A stretch of 12,306 bases of DNA from Calditrichia bacterium (GTDB lineage: Bacteria > Calditrichota > Calditrichia > Calditrichales > Calditrichaceae): the NCBI GenBank assembly GCA_027039465.1, contig JALWEA010000251.1, positions 1 to 12,306 on the forward strand, read 5' to 3'. Below, piece after piece: positions 1 to 6,340 of the stretch (the first letter of the stretch is position 1; each line of letters begins with the position of its first letter). Under the pieces are notes generated by a model. The model saw nothing but the letters and a program-made list of their open reading frames with translations, had not been told where the DNA came from and did no database searches. Both the position numbers and the translations under genes were made by a program.

Positions 1-1407
1 CGTGTTTACTATGTGCCGATAGCGACCGGTCTCCCGTTCAACAATGTCAGCATCGATACGGCCGGTATTCGCAGCCGACTTTTGGAATTACAAAAGCCCG
101 TAGCTGTGAGCGTGACGCTTGAAAACCATTCGTCGGGCGACAAGCAGGTTACGATCAGTCTTTTTGACAGCTCCAGACGTCTGGCCATGCAATTGACCAC
201 CGTACCGGGCAAAAACAAGCGTCAGGTTACATTACATTTTTCCCCGAATCATGCCGGTTTCTTTCCTTTAAAATTGGAAATCGATGATGACGATTTACTG
301 ATTGACAACACCTATTTTCTTTCTCTTTTTATTCCGGAAGAAATTCCGATTTTGTACGTGCAAAATCAAACGCCGGTGGCCCTGAGCGAGGCCTTGAACA
401 CCTTGTCCGCGCAAACGACTCTCAAAATCAAACAAAGCAATTACGATCGCTGGTACGGCGAGCCTTTATCCGATTACCGATTACTGGTTTTAAACGATCC
501 GCCGCAAATCAGCCAAACCTTTTTGACGCATTTGCAACAGTATTTGTCCTCCGGTCATGACGTTATTCTCATCCCGGGCGAACAGGCAACGCAAACGGAC
601 TACAATCGATTGACCCGGGAACTTTTGGGTCAAAATATGTTTCAGGAGCTCATTAAGGCGCAAAACGAAGGGCAATTTTTTGCTTTGAATATTACGGCGG
701 CCGGCAACGTTCTTTTAAGTGATTTGTTTCAGGAAAGGCCGCGTAAAATTTCATGGCCGCCTTTTTACCAATATTTTAAGATACGGCCGCAAGGGAAAAT
801 TTTGTTGCGCTTTGCCAACGGCGATCCGTTCCTGTGCCGCATTCCGGTTCGCAAAAACAGCCGCTTTTGGTTGTTCAGTGCAGGCCTGACCTTGCCGTGG
901 AGTCGCTTTCCGTTCAGCGGCATTTTCGTGCCGTTTTTACATCGCATTTTCAGTTTGGCGGCCAATAGCGAACAATCCAATGCCATTTACCTTGTCAGTC
1001 AACCTATTTCCGTTTATCTGAATAAATCCGTGCCGCACGGTAATTTTCAGCTTGCTCCGCCCGAAGGTACGCCGCTGGACATTATTCCCAGACAATCGGC
1101 ACGCGGCTTACGTTTTGACTTTGACGGATTTCCCCAATCGGGTCATTACAAAATCCTGCAAAACAAAATACCGATTCAACTTTTTGCCGTCAATCTTTCG
1201 GCACGGGAATGGGCCAAACCGTACGTTGACTTCCGAAAACTGCGATCCGACGTTCATGAAATCCCGCCTCAAAAACTTTCGATTAAAAGCCTAAAGACGA
1301 CTCGCAGCGGACGCGAATTGTGGCCCTACTTTTTGATACTGGCTTTGCTCATGCTCTTTTTGGAGATGTTTTTAATCCGAAAGCTGGAAGGGAAATCTTT
1401 GGAATAA
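1..1407 (+). CDS. BatA-type membrane protein, C-terminal part (5' end outside window)
   Basis: The reading frame is open from the first base, so the N-terminus lies upstream; 468 residues plus TAA are visible. A GTG at 13 is only an internal codon in my view. The visible part is mostly beta-rich, extracytoplasmic-looking sequence. It contains the element IDNTYFLSLFIP followed by ILYVQN, which resembles the 'DNxxYF...VLLV' segment of BatA-like proteins (N-terminal double-transmembrane domain, PF07584/TIGR02226), and a GATase-like stretch (DYRLLVLNDPPQIS ... LQQYLSSGHDVILIPG). It ends in one hydrophobic helix (about visible residues 441-461, YFLILALLMLFLEMFLI) with a basic tail, consistent with a C-terminal membrane anchor. 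Such genes usually follow MoxR ATPase and DUF58 genes, which would be upstream of the window. Exact function is unknown in this family; the family call rests on pattern memory without the diagnostic N-terminus. Confidence 0.72.
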   Translation, partial: RVYYVPIATGLPFNNVSIDTAGIRSRLLELQKPVAVSVTLENHSSGDKQVTISLFDSSRRLAMQLTTVPGKNKRQVTLHFSPNHAGFFPLKLEIDDDDLLIDNTYFLSLFIPEEIPILYVQNQTPVALSEALNTLSAQTTLKIKQSNYDRWYGEPLSDYRLLVLNDPPQISQTFLTHLQQYLSSGHDVILIPGEQATQTDYNRLTRELLGQNMFQELIKAQNEGQFFALNITAAGNVLLSDLFQERPRKISWPPFYQYFKIRPQGKILLRFANGDPFLCRIPVRKNSRFWLFSAGLTLPWSRFPFSGIFVPFLHRIFSLAANSEQSNAIYLVSQPISVYLNKSVPHGNFQLAPPEGTPLDIIPRQSARGLRFDFDGFPQSGHYKILQNKIPIQLFAVNLSAREWAKPYVDFRKLRSDVHEIPPQKLSIKSLKTTRSGRELWPYFLILALLMLFLEMFLIRKLEGKSLE

Positions 1408-1435
1408 GATTAAAGATGAAAGATTAAAGATTAAA
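1408..1435 (+). repeat. GATTAAA heptad array directly after the stop codon
   Basis: Four head-to-tail 7-nt units fill the 28 bases immediately after the TAA at 1405-1407: GATTAAA, GATGAAA, GATTAAA, GATTAAA. The array lies between the BatA-type gene and the Shine-Dalgarno of the ATPase gene. It is the same class of element (7-8-nt tandem words starting at a stop codon) as the arrays after 3191 and those on the minus strand below 10715. Function unknown. Confidence 0.85.
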
Positions 1436-1440
1436 AGAAT

Positions 1441-1445
1441 GGAGG
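1441..1445 (+). promoter_or_regulatory. Shine-Dalgarno that fixes a GTG start
   Basis: GGAGG lies only 3 nt before the GTG at 1449. The frame has an in-frame TAA at 1425-1427, and the next candidate start (TTG at 1467) would be 21 nt away, so GTG 1449 is the best start despite the short spacer. Two ATGs overlap the site (1439 and 1447) but are in other frames. Confidence 0.7.
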
Positions 1446-1448
1446 AAT

Positions 1449-3191
1449 GTGAGAAGCGAACAGGATTTGCGACAGACTTTGCGGCGCATTGACGGCCGGG
1501 GCTATAAAGCGTACAAAGATTTAAAGGGCGCTTACCGCTTTTCCGTATTTACTCTATTCATCGATCATGTGCAGGGCGATCCCTTTGCCGCGCCTTCCAA
1601 AATTCGCGTGCGCGTTCCTTTGGAAACGGCCAAGATTCCGTCGGACTTGTTTGCCAATTTAGAGCGACGGCTTGGCAGTAGCGATTTTTTAATTCGATCG
1701 GTGCACAAAGCCATTCAAACCGAAAGTCGCTCCCATCGCGGAACGGGTAAAAGCGGTTTAATCTCCATCGATGTGGGCGGTCAGGAAATTTTGCCCCGCG
1801 CCGCCATGGTCTTAAATACCGATTTTGTGGAAGCGCGTATGGAAGTAGGCTTGCCTGCCCGAGGGCGCACCATTCTCGGTCGCGAAGCCGAGGCCATGCT
1901 TTTGGACAAGTTACCGCGCATCGTGGAAAAGGCATTACTTTACGAACATTTGGATCAAAGCGCGCTGTGTGCCTTTGCCGATTACACGGAAAATTATTTT
2001 GCCTTGCAAAAGCAGTTGAAAGCGTTGCGTTTGGTGGCGTTTGTAGCCGACCAATCCGTTTTGCCTAGAGAAAGCGGGATTTCACAAAAACCCATGCCTG
2101 CTGCAGAAGCCGTTCCCTTTAAAAGTCCGCCGGAACTAAACGTTACCCTGAAACTGCCTAACGCGGTTAACGGACGGGAAACCGTTTCGGGCATGGGCAT
2201 TTCGGCCGGGATCACGCTGATTGTGGGCGGCGGCTTTCATGGCAAATCCACTTTGCTTAAAGCCCTGGAACGCGGCGTTTACCCGCACGTTTTGGGCGAC
2301 GGGCGCGAATACGTGGTAACGGATCCCACCGCCGTAAAAATCCGTGCCGAGGACGGACGCCGGATCGAAAAGACCGATATTCGGCCGTTCATTAACCATT
2401 TGCCTGGCGGTAAAAATGCCAAGGCTTTTTGCAGCGATGACGCTTCGGGCAGCACCAGTCAGTCGGCCAATATTATTGAAGCCCTGGAAGTGGGCGCAGA
2501 GGTTTTGCTGATTGACGAAGACACGTCGGCTACCAATTTCATGATTCGCGATGCACGCATGCAGGCCTTAGTCAGCAAAGATTTGGAACCGATCACGCCG
2601 CTGATCGATCGCATTCACGAAATGTTCGACCGCTTCGGTATTTCCACCGTATTGGTTATGGGCGGCAGCGGCGATTATTTTCAGGTGGCCGATACTGTGA
2701 TTTTGATGCGCGAATACCGCCCTTTTTTGGTCACGGAACAAGCCCGTGCCATCGCCGAATCCATGAAAACCGAACGTAAGCTGGAACGTGAATTCGAATG
2801 GCATAAGATTACCGAACGAATTCCCCTAGCGCAAAGCTTTGACGCTTCCAAGGGACGGAAAGATGTAAAAATCGAAGCGCGCGGCTTACGCACCATTCAA
2901 TTCGGTACGCAGAGCATTGACCTGCAAAATGTGGAGCAATTGGTTGATATCAGCCAAACCCGCGCCATCGGTTACGCTTTGCATTTTGTAGCCACGCGAT
3001 GGATGGACGGGCGCCGCACGATTCGCGAAATCATGCATTTAGCCGACGACTATCTGCGCCAAAACGGTTTGGATGCCTTGAACCCCTTCCGGCGCGGAGG
3101 CGAACACCCGGGCAGTTTTGCTTTGCCACGTATTTTTGAAATCGCCGCCGCTTTGAATCGGTACAGAAGGCTGAAGGTTGAGCAGAAGTAG
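1449..3191 (+). CDS. Predicted ABC-class ATPase (PF09818 family)
   Basis: A 580-residue cytoplasmic protein with no signal peptide or membrane segment, about the usual length for the 'predicted ATPase of the ABC class' family (PF09818/COG3044). The N-terminus (SEQDLRQTLRRIDGRGYKAYKDLKG) is characteristic. The nucleotide-binding core holds Walker A GGGFHGKST at residues 260-268 (K266), an ABC-signature-like SGSTSQSAN at 333-341 and Walker B LLIDED at 353-358 with the following TSATNFMIRD segment; the VMGGSGDY and ADTVILM strands follow. All key residues are present, so it should be an active ATPase. Start is GTG 1449, set by GGAGG at 1441-1445. The BatA-type gene 41 bp upstream is co-oriented, so co-transcription is possible. 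The family's cellular role is not established; a link to DNA or RNA metabolism would be guesswork. Confidence 0.9.
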   Translation: MRSEQDLRQTLRRIDGRGYKAYKDLKGAYRFSVFTLFIDHVQGDPFAAPSKIRVRVPLETAKIPSDLFANLERRLGSSDFLIRSVHKAIQTESRSHRGTGKSGLISIDVGGQEILPRAAMVLNTDFVEARMEVGLPARGRTILGREAEAMLLDKLPRIVEKALLYEHLDQSALCAFADYTENYFALQKQLKALRLVAFVADQSVLPRESGISQKPMPAAEAVPFKSPPELNVTLKLPNAVNGRETVSGMGISAGITLIVGGGFHGKSTLLKALERGVYPHVLGDGREYVVTDPTAVKIRAEDGRRIEKTDIRPFINHLPGGKNAKAFCSDDASGSTSQSANIIEALEVGAEVLLIDEDTSATNFMIRDARMQALVSKDLEPITPLIDRIHEMFDRFGISTVLVMGGSGDYFQVADTVILMREYRPFLVTEQARAIAESMKTERKLEREFEWHKITERIPLAQSFDASKGRKDVKIEARGLRTIQFGTQSIDLQNVEQLVDISQTRAIGYALHFVATRWMDGRRTIREIMHLADDYLRQNGLDALNPFRRGGEHPGSFALPRIFEIAAALNRYRRLKVEQK

Positions 3192-3218
3192 GAACTGGGA
3201 ATTGGGAACTTGGAACTG
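3191..3218 (+). repeat. GGAACTG heptad array overlapping the stop codon
   Basis: Four 7-nt units (GGAACTG, GGAATTG, GGAACTT, GGAACTG) run head to tail; the first G is also the last base of the TAG stop of the ATPase gene (3189-3191). It opens a longer composite repeat tail that continues to about 3473. Confidence 0.85.
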
Positions 3219-3229
3219 GAAAAAGTCAT

Positions 3230-3290
3230 GGGTTGAGAGTGGAAGGGTTAAATGGTAAACCGTTATTCGTATATCCGTGTATTCGTTAAT
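3230..3290 (+). repeat. First copy of GGTTAAG-type and CGTTATT-type arrays
   Basis: Words of 7 or 8 nt follow each other: GGGTTGA, GAGTGGAA, GGGTTAA, ATGGTAA (3230-3258), then CGTTATT, CGTATATC, CGTGTATT, CGTTAAT (3261-3290). The last 15 bases (3276-3290) recur exactly at 3380-3394, showing that this is a diverged copy of the second array block. Confidence 0.78.
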
Positions 3291-3323
3291 TTTGGAAAAG
3301 TTATTTGTTGAATGGTTAAATGA

Positions 3324-3394
3324 GGTTAAGGGTTAAGAGTGTAAGGGTTGAAGAGTTAAGGGGAACGTTATTCGTTATTCGTGTATTCGTTAAT
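3324..3394 (+). repeat. Second copy of GGTTAAG and CGTTATT arrays
   Basis: GGTTAAG twice, then AGTGTAAG, GGTTGAAG, AGTTAAGG (3324-3361), followed by CGTTATT twice, CGTGTATT and CGTTAAT (3366-3394). The same phrase, lacking one 8-nt word, stands on the minus strand at 10636-10698 behind the yciO-like gene, in the same order relative to transcription. Confidence 0.82.
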
Positions 3395-3408
3395 CGTAAA
3401 GGTTTGTC

Positions 3409-3473
3409 ATTGCGAACGATCCCGTGAGCCTGCGAGCGGGAGAGTGAAGCAATCTCCTCCAAAGCGGCAACGG
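3409..3473 (+). repeat. GTCATTGCGA...GCAATCTCC hairpin module
   Basis: ATTGC (3409-3413) pairs with GCAAT (3449-3453), and inside it TCCCG (3420-3424) pairs with CGGGA (3437-3441), giving a nested hairpin. The 25 bases at 3449-3473 match 10254-10278 at 23 positions. From general knowledge, 'TGTCATTGCGAGCGAAG..GCAATC' words are dispersed intergenic repeats in many bacterial genomes. No T-tract follows, so I do not call it a terminator. Confidence 0.75.
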
Positions 3474-3949
3474 ACGTAAGAAATTATTCGTTCCGCCTCA
3501 ATCACTTGGTATTCGGCCACAATTCTGCGTGATGGTGGGCAAACAATCACTTCAATTCGTCAATTCACCAAATGCCTGCAGCTAATTGGGGGTGGGTTTA
3601 AAAAAAGGAATTCCCAAATGACGGCATGTCAATAGTAGTCACGCTCCGGCGGAACGAGGTCATGTCCTTTTTCTGCGAGCCTTCTCAGTTTTAAGAGCAA
3701 AGCTGCATCGTCTCGATGCGTTGGAAAATTATTGACTGTTGCAGGTTGCGAGTTCCTTGTCAATAGCCGTATTGTTTTAAAGGACGTAAACGTCCTAATG
3801 ATTTGAAATATTTCTATTCAAACCACAGCCTAAAGGCTGTGGCTAACGTTTACGTTGGAAGCAAAATGAACTAAAATACATTTTACATTTTAAGGTGCTT
3901 TTAAAATGAGTCTAAAATAATTTTGATCTTAAAAAAGAAGGGATGTACC
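3474..3949. other. Intergenic stretch without a confident gene
   Basis: No convincing coding region starts here. CAATCACTT occurs twice (3499-3507 and 3544-3552); the second copy runs into CAATTCGT and CAATTCAC, so it looks like another degenerate short-word array. A minus-strand frame is open from 3817 to a TGA at 3629-3631 and its end (LLLKLRRLAEKGHDLVPPER) looks protein-like, but it has no good start and no family I recognise; it may be the tail of a decayed gene. Paired TAAA-loop hairpins lie at 3781-3856. The last bases hold the leader and Shine-Dalgarno of the phosphatase gene (AAGGGA, 3938-3943). Confidence 0.5.
3781..3856. repeat. Paired TAAA-loop hairpins, REP-like
   Basis: Hairpin 1 is AGGACG-TAAA-CGTCCT (3781-3796). 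Hairpin 2 is CCACAGCC-TAAA-GGCTGTGG (3823-3842). ACGTAAACGT inside hairpin 1 (3784-3793) is repeated inverted as ACGTTTACGT just after hairpin 2 (3846-3855), so the two can also form one long outer stem. Two unrelated stems sharing the same TAAA loop point to a mobile palindrome family (REP/RAYT-like) rather than chance; no transposase is present in the window. Confidence 0.7.
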
Positions 3950-4765
3950 ATGAAGTCACGCAGATTAATATTATTAACTACCACCGTTATTTTGACTTTG
4001 CTTTTAAACGCCTGTACGGTTTCCGAATCCAAGGTGCCTGTTAACAAAAACGAACATCTGGTAATGGCCACCTTGTATTTGCAAACGGCGGCCGAAGCAC
4101 GTGCTTTGCGTTATCAGGCCTTTAATTTGGCCACCATGCGGTTGGATCAAGCATTGGCTCACTGCAAATTTGCCAAAAAACCGGCGGTTATTCTGGATAT
4201 CGACGAAACGATTTTGGACAACAGCCCTTACGAAGCCTATTTGATCAAATCCAATCAATCCTTTCCGGTGGGTTGGAAAGCGTGGCTCAGCAAAGCCGAA
4301 GCGCGACCGTTGGCTGGTGCCAGGGCCTTTTTGCAACACGCCGATCAAAAAGGAGTGGACATCTTTTACGTTTCCAATCGCAAAGTTCAATCTTTGCAAA
4401 GTACCATGGAGAACTTGAAAAAGGCGGGCTTTCCGCAGGTCCGTAAGGATCATGTTTGTTTGCGGGAGAATACTTCCGGCAAAGAAGCGCGGCGACAGGC
4501 CATTGCCAAGACACACCAAATTCTGTTGCTTTTGGGTGACAATCTGAACGACTTTGCCCAAGTGTTTGAACATAAGTCCGTTGAAAAACGTTTTGCGGTA
4601 ACGGATAGCCTTAAGGCTAAATTCGGTAAATCTTTTATCGTTTTACCCAATCCCATGTATGGAGAATGGGAAGGCGCCATTTACAACTATCATTGGAAAA
4701 TGAGTGCAGCACAAAAAGACAGCGCACGCAAAGCGGCCTTGCGCGCCTTTAATCCGGAGGAATAA
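3950..4765 (+). CDS. Lipoprotein acid phosphatase / 5'-nucleotidase, e(P4) family
   Basis: A 271-residue exported HAD-superfamily phosphatase. Residues 1-21 form a lipoprotein signal peptide (basic KSRR, hydrophobic core, lipobox LNAC with Cys22 as the predicted lipidation site), so the enzyme should sit on the outside of a membrane. HAD motif I is DIDET at 83-87 with nucleophile D83 and acid/base D85, followed by LDNSPYEA as in class C acid phosphatases; motif II is VSNR with S142; the distal acidic motif is GDNLNDF at 196-202. Family members dephosphorylate nucleoside 5'-monophosphates and, in Haemophilus e(P4), help NAD/NMN salvage; the exact substrate here is inferred. Start ATG 3950 is preferred because AAGGGA lies 6 nt upstream and the signal peptide begins there; an in-frame TTG at 3923 is less likely. 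It stands alone between two repeat-rich gaps. Confidence 0.9.
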   Translation: MKSRRLILLTTTVILTLLLNACTVSESKVPVNKNEHLVMATLYLQTAAEARALRYQAFNLATMRLDQALAHCKFAKKPAVILDIDETILDNSPYEAYLIKSNQSFPVGWKAWLSKAEARPLAGARAFLQHADQKGVDIFYVSNRKVQSLQSTMENLKKAGFPQVRKDHVCLRENTSGKEARRQAIAKTHQILLLLGDNLNDFAQVFEHKSVEKRFAVTDSLKAKFGKSFIVLPNPMYGEWEGAIYNYHWKMSAAQKDSARKAALRAFNPEE

Positions 4766-4800
4766 TACTGCTGGCAACATGTATATTTAATTTCAACTCA

Positions 4801-4838
4801 CCCCCTCGTTCCCCCTTTCTTCTTCGAATAGAGGGGGA
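4801..4838. repeat. C5/G5 palindromic module
   Basis: CCCCCTC (4801-4807) and TCCCCCT (4810-4816) compete to pair with one arm, AGAGGGGGA (4830-4838). Read on the minus strand it resembles the module at 10433-10463 (TCCCCCT..AGGGGGA, then a second GGGGGTG), so the two are probably copies of one dispersed element. It starts 35 nt after the phosphatase stop codon but no T-tract follows. Confidence 0.6.
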
Positions 4839-4985
4839 GGTAATCCGGTGATAAACTTGGAATTAAACCTGTTCAATTAAAATGAGCGCTGAATATTCGG
4901 GAATCGAAAAAAACCTGAAATTATGATATTCTTTCAAGGGTTTCTATTTGTAAAGAATTCGGTGGTGCGTCCCTCCCTCGATACG

Positions 4986-5074
4986 CCCCGATTCTCGGGA
5001 CTACTCGGGAACCGGCCGCAGCTAAAAGCAACTGATAGTTTGGCAGAAAGCAACGCATCAGTTCCCGGTAACCG
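4986..5074. repeat. Nested inverted repeats around CGGGAAC
   Basis: CGGGAAC (5006-5012) is inverted at 5061-5067, and inside it AACTGAT (5030-5036) is inverted at 5057-5063. The arms at 5061-5063 are shared, so the two stems are alternatives. Just upstream CCCGA-TTC-TCGGG forms a small hairpin. The 'TCGATACGCCCC...ACTACTCGGGAAC' wording looks like another dispersed intergenic repeat, from memory of such words in other genomes. Confidence 0.5.
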
Positions 5075-5089
5075 ATTTAAAATAAGGAT

Positions 5090-5227
5090 GGCCTAAAGAA
5101 AAAAATGATTGAAATTTAGACGAACGGAACGTAAAAAATTCTTATTGTTTGAGTCACGCAACGCGGGACGAGTTTAAGAATTTTTAGTGAAGTGAGTCGT
5201 TTAATTTCACATTTTTTTCTTTCAGCC
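5090..5227. repeat. 138-bp imperfect palindrome, MITE-like
   Basis: The outer arms 5090-5107 and 5210-5227 are reverse complements at 16 of 18 positions. They continue with GAAATT (5111-5116) against AATTTC (5203-5208), ACGA (5120-5123) against TCGT (5197-5200), and an inner perfect 11-bp stem AAAAATTCTTA (5134-5144) against TAAGAATTTTT (5175-5185). The loop is about 30 nt and has no reading frame. The shape suits a small non-autonomous element or a structured transcript end behind exonuclease III. Confidence 0.68.
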
Positions 5228-5264
5228 TTGATTTTTTGGTTCTTTTTTATCAAGAAAAAAGAAC
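5227..5264. repeat. Overlapping alternative hairpins behind exonuclease III
   Basis: GTTCTTTTTT (5239-5248) pairs perfectly with AAAAAAGAAC (5255-5264) around the loop ATCAAG. That loop is itself the right arm of a second inverted repeat, CTTGAT (5227-5232) with ATCAAG (5249-5254). The two folds exclude each other. On the minus strand the hairpin begins 7 nt after the exonuclease III stop codon, so it may shape that mRNA end, but there is no T-tract on that strand directly after the stem. Confidence 0.65.
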
Positions 5265-5271
5265 AAGATTT

Positions 5272-6039
5272 TTAAAATTCCAATTCCATGCCCACCGGAC
5301 AATGATCCGATCCCCTGATTTCCGGCAGAATGAAAGCATCCTTTAAATAAGGCAAAAGATTTTCCGAAATCATGAAATAATCGATGCGCCAACCGATGTT
5401 GCGTTTACGGGCATTGAAGCGATAGCTCCACCAGGTGTACTGCTCCGGCAAATCCGGGTGAAAATGGCGAAAGGTGTCAATCCAGCCGTTTTGCAGGTAG
5501 CGATCGATCCATTCCCGTTCTTCCGGTAAAAAACCCGAGGTGTTCTGATTACTTTTGGGGTTTTTCAAATCGATTTCCTTGTGGGCGGTATTGAAATCAC
5601 CCGTAATAATCACGCGCCGGCCCTGATCGCGCAAAGCGTTAACGATTTCCAGCAACTCCGCGTAAAATTCCAGTTTGTATTCCACCCGTCCGTGATCGCG
5701 CTGACCGTTGGGGAAATAAATGTTACACAGCACAAACGGCTCAAATTCCGTAATCAGTACCCGGCCTTCGCTATCGAATTTGTCGATGCCCAAGCCCATG
5801 CGCACTTCTGCAGGCTCCGTTCGGGTCAACGTGGCCACGCCGCTGTAACCTTTCTTTTGAGCAAAATGCCAATAGCTTTTGTAGTCCGCAAGGGTTTTAA
5901 TCTCTTCGGGAATTTGCTCTTGCTGTAATTTGATCTCCTGCAGGCATAAAATATCCGGCGCCATGGTTTGCAGCGCATCCAGGAACCCATTGCGCAAAGC
6001 CGCGCGTAATCCGTTCACATTCCATGAAATCAGTTTCAT
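5272..6039 (-). CDS. xth: Exodeoxyribonuclease III (AP endonuclease, ExoA/Xth type)
   Basis: A 255-residue cytoplasmic Mg-dependent nuclease of the EEP superfamily that cuts DNA at abasic sites and degrades 3' ends in base-excision repair. The expected landmarks are all present: N7 in WNVNGLRA, metal ligand E35 in LQEIK, Y108 in NIYFPNGQ, D148 and N150 in GDFNTAH, and the catalytic GSDH with D245 and H246; WRIDYF precedes the C-terminus. Length fits the ~250-270 residue family. The start is taken at ATG (6037-6039) because family members begin MKxISWNVNGxRA; a TTG 12 codons upstream adds only unconserved residues. The Shine-Dalgarno is weak (GTGAGAAACC). The gene is single, convergent with the phosphatase gene and divergent from the toxin-antitoxin pair. 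Confidence 0.95.
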   Translation of the reverse strand: MKLISWNVNGLRAALRNGFLDALQTMAPDILCLQEIKLQQEQIPEEIKTLADYKSYWHFAQKKGYSGVATLTRTEPAEVRMGLGIDKFDSEGRVLITEFEPFVLCNIYFPNGQRDHGRVEYKLEFYAELLEIVNALRDQGRRVIITGDFNTAHKEIDLKNPKSNQNTSGFLPEEREWIDRYLQNGWIDTFRHFHPDLPEQYTWWSYRFNARKRNIGWRIDYFMISENLLPYLKDAFILPEIRGSDHCPVGMELEF

Positions 6040-6340
6040 TGGTTTCTCACATTTGTTAAACAATAAGTCCGCCAATCTAAAGAAATCCCTGTTAAAATTC
6101 CACTTATTAAAGGAGAACCAAAGGATTCTCTTTGATTTTTTAAGATAAATTTATTAGTATGGTTGTAGAGAAAATCCAACCGGATAAGAATATTGTAAAA
6201 CAAGGGATTATTTAGAGGAAAAGCTCAAATTCGGTCAATCTCTGAAAAATTACTCTAACCTTTTTTGGTAAGATTATTTTAAAGGAACTGGTGAGAAAAA
6301 GATTCGGTTTCAATAAAAAAAGGCGTATAAGGAGGACAAA
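6040..6340. other. Divergent intergenic region, exonuclease III / toxin-antitoxin
   Basis: About 0.3 kb of AT-rich DNA that must hold the promoters of both flanking units. I see a weak bulged hairpin near 6110-6130 (AGGAGAA against TTCTC) and no confident promoter or operator. AAGGAGG at 6329-6335 is the strong Shine-Dalgarno of the antitoxin gene. Confidence 0.5.

Larger units (their letters stand above)
4766..5271. other. Intergenic gap between convergent genes, palindrome-rich
   Basis: About 0.5 kb between the ends of the phosphatase (+) and exonuclease III (-) genes. I see no coding sequence. It holds a C/G-rich module (4801-4838), overlapping inverted repeats (4986-5074), a long imperfect palindrome (5090-5227) and overlapping AT-rich hairpins (5227-5264), each listed separately. 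No classical GC-stem plus T-tract terminator is obvious for either gene. Confidence 0.6.

Noticed and set aside
1558..1935. 125-codon open frame opposite the ATPase gene
   Set aside because: Antisense shadow with biased composition and no recognisable motif.
3191..3394. CRISPR array
   Set aside because: The repeat words are 7-8 nt, contiguous, without spacers, and no cas gene is near.
3923..3949. TTG start extending the phosphatase by nine codons
   Set aside because: It would put charged residues ahead of a textbook lipoprotein signal peptide; ATG 3950 has a well-spaced AAGGGA.
4004..4573. 189-codon open frame opposite the phosphatase gene
   Set aside because: It is antisense to a gene with clear catalytic motifs and has no domain signature of its own.
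6040..6075. TTG start extending exonuclease III by 12 residues
   Set aside because: The family begins at MKLISWNVNG; the extension is unlike known members and no better ribosome site is seen.
6108..6136. Terminator-like hairpin followed by T-rich sequence
   Set aside because: The stem is short and bulged, and no plus-strand gene ends upstream of it.
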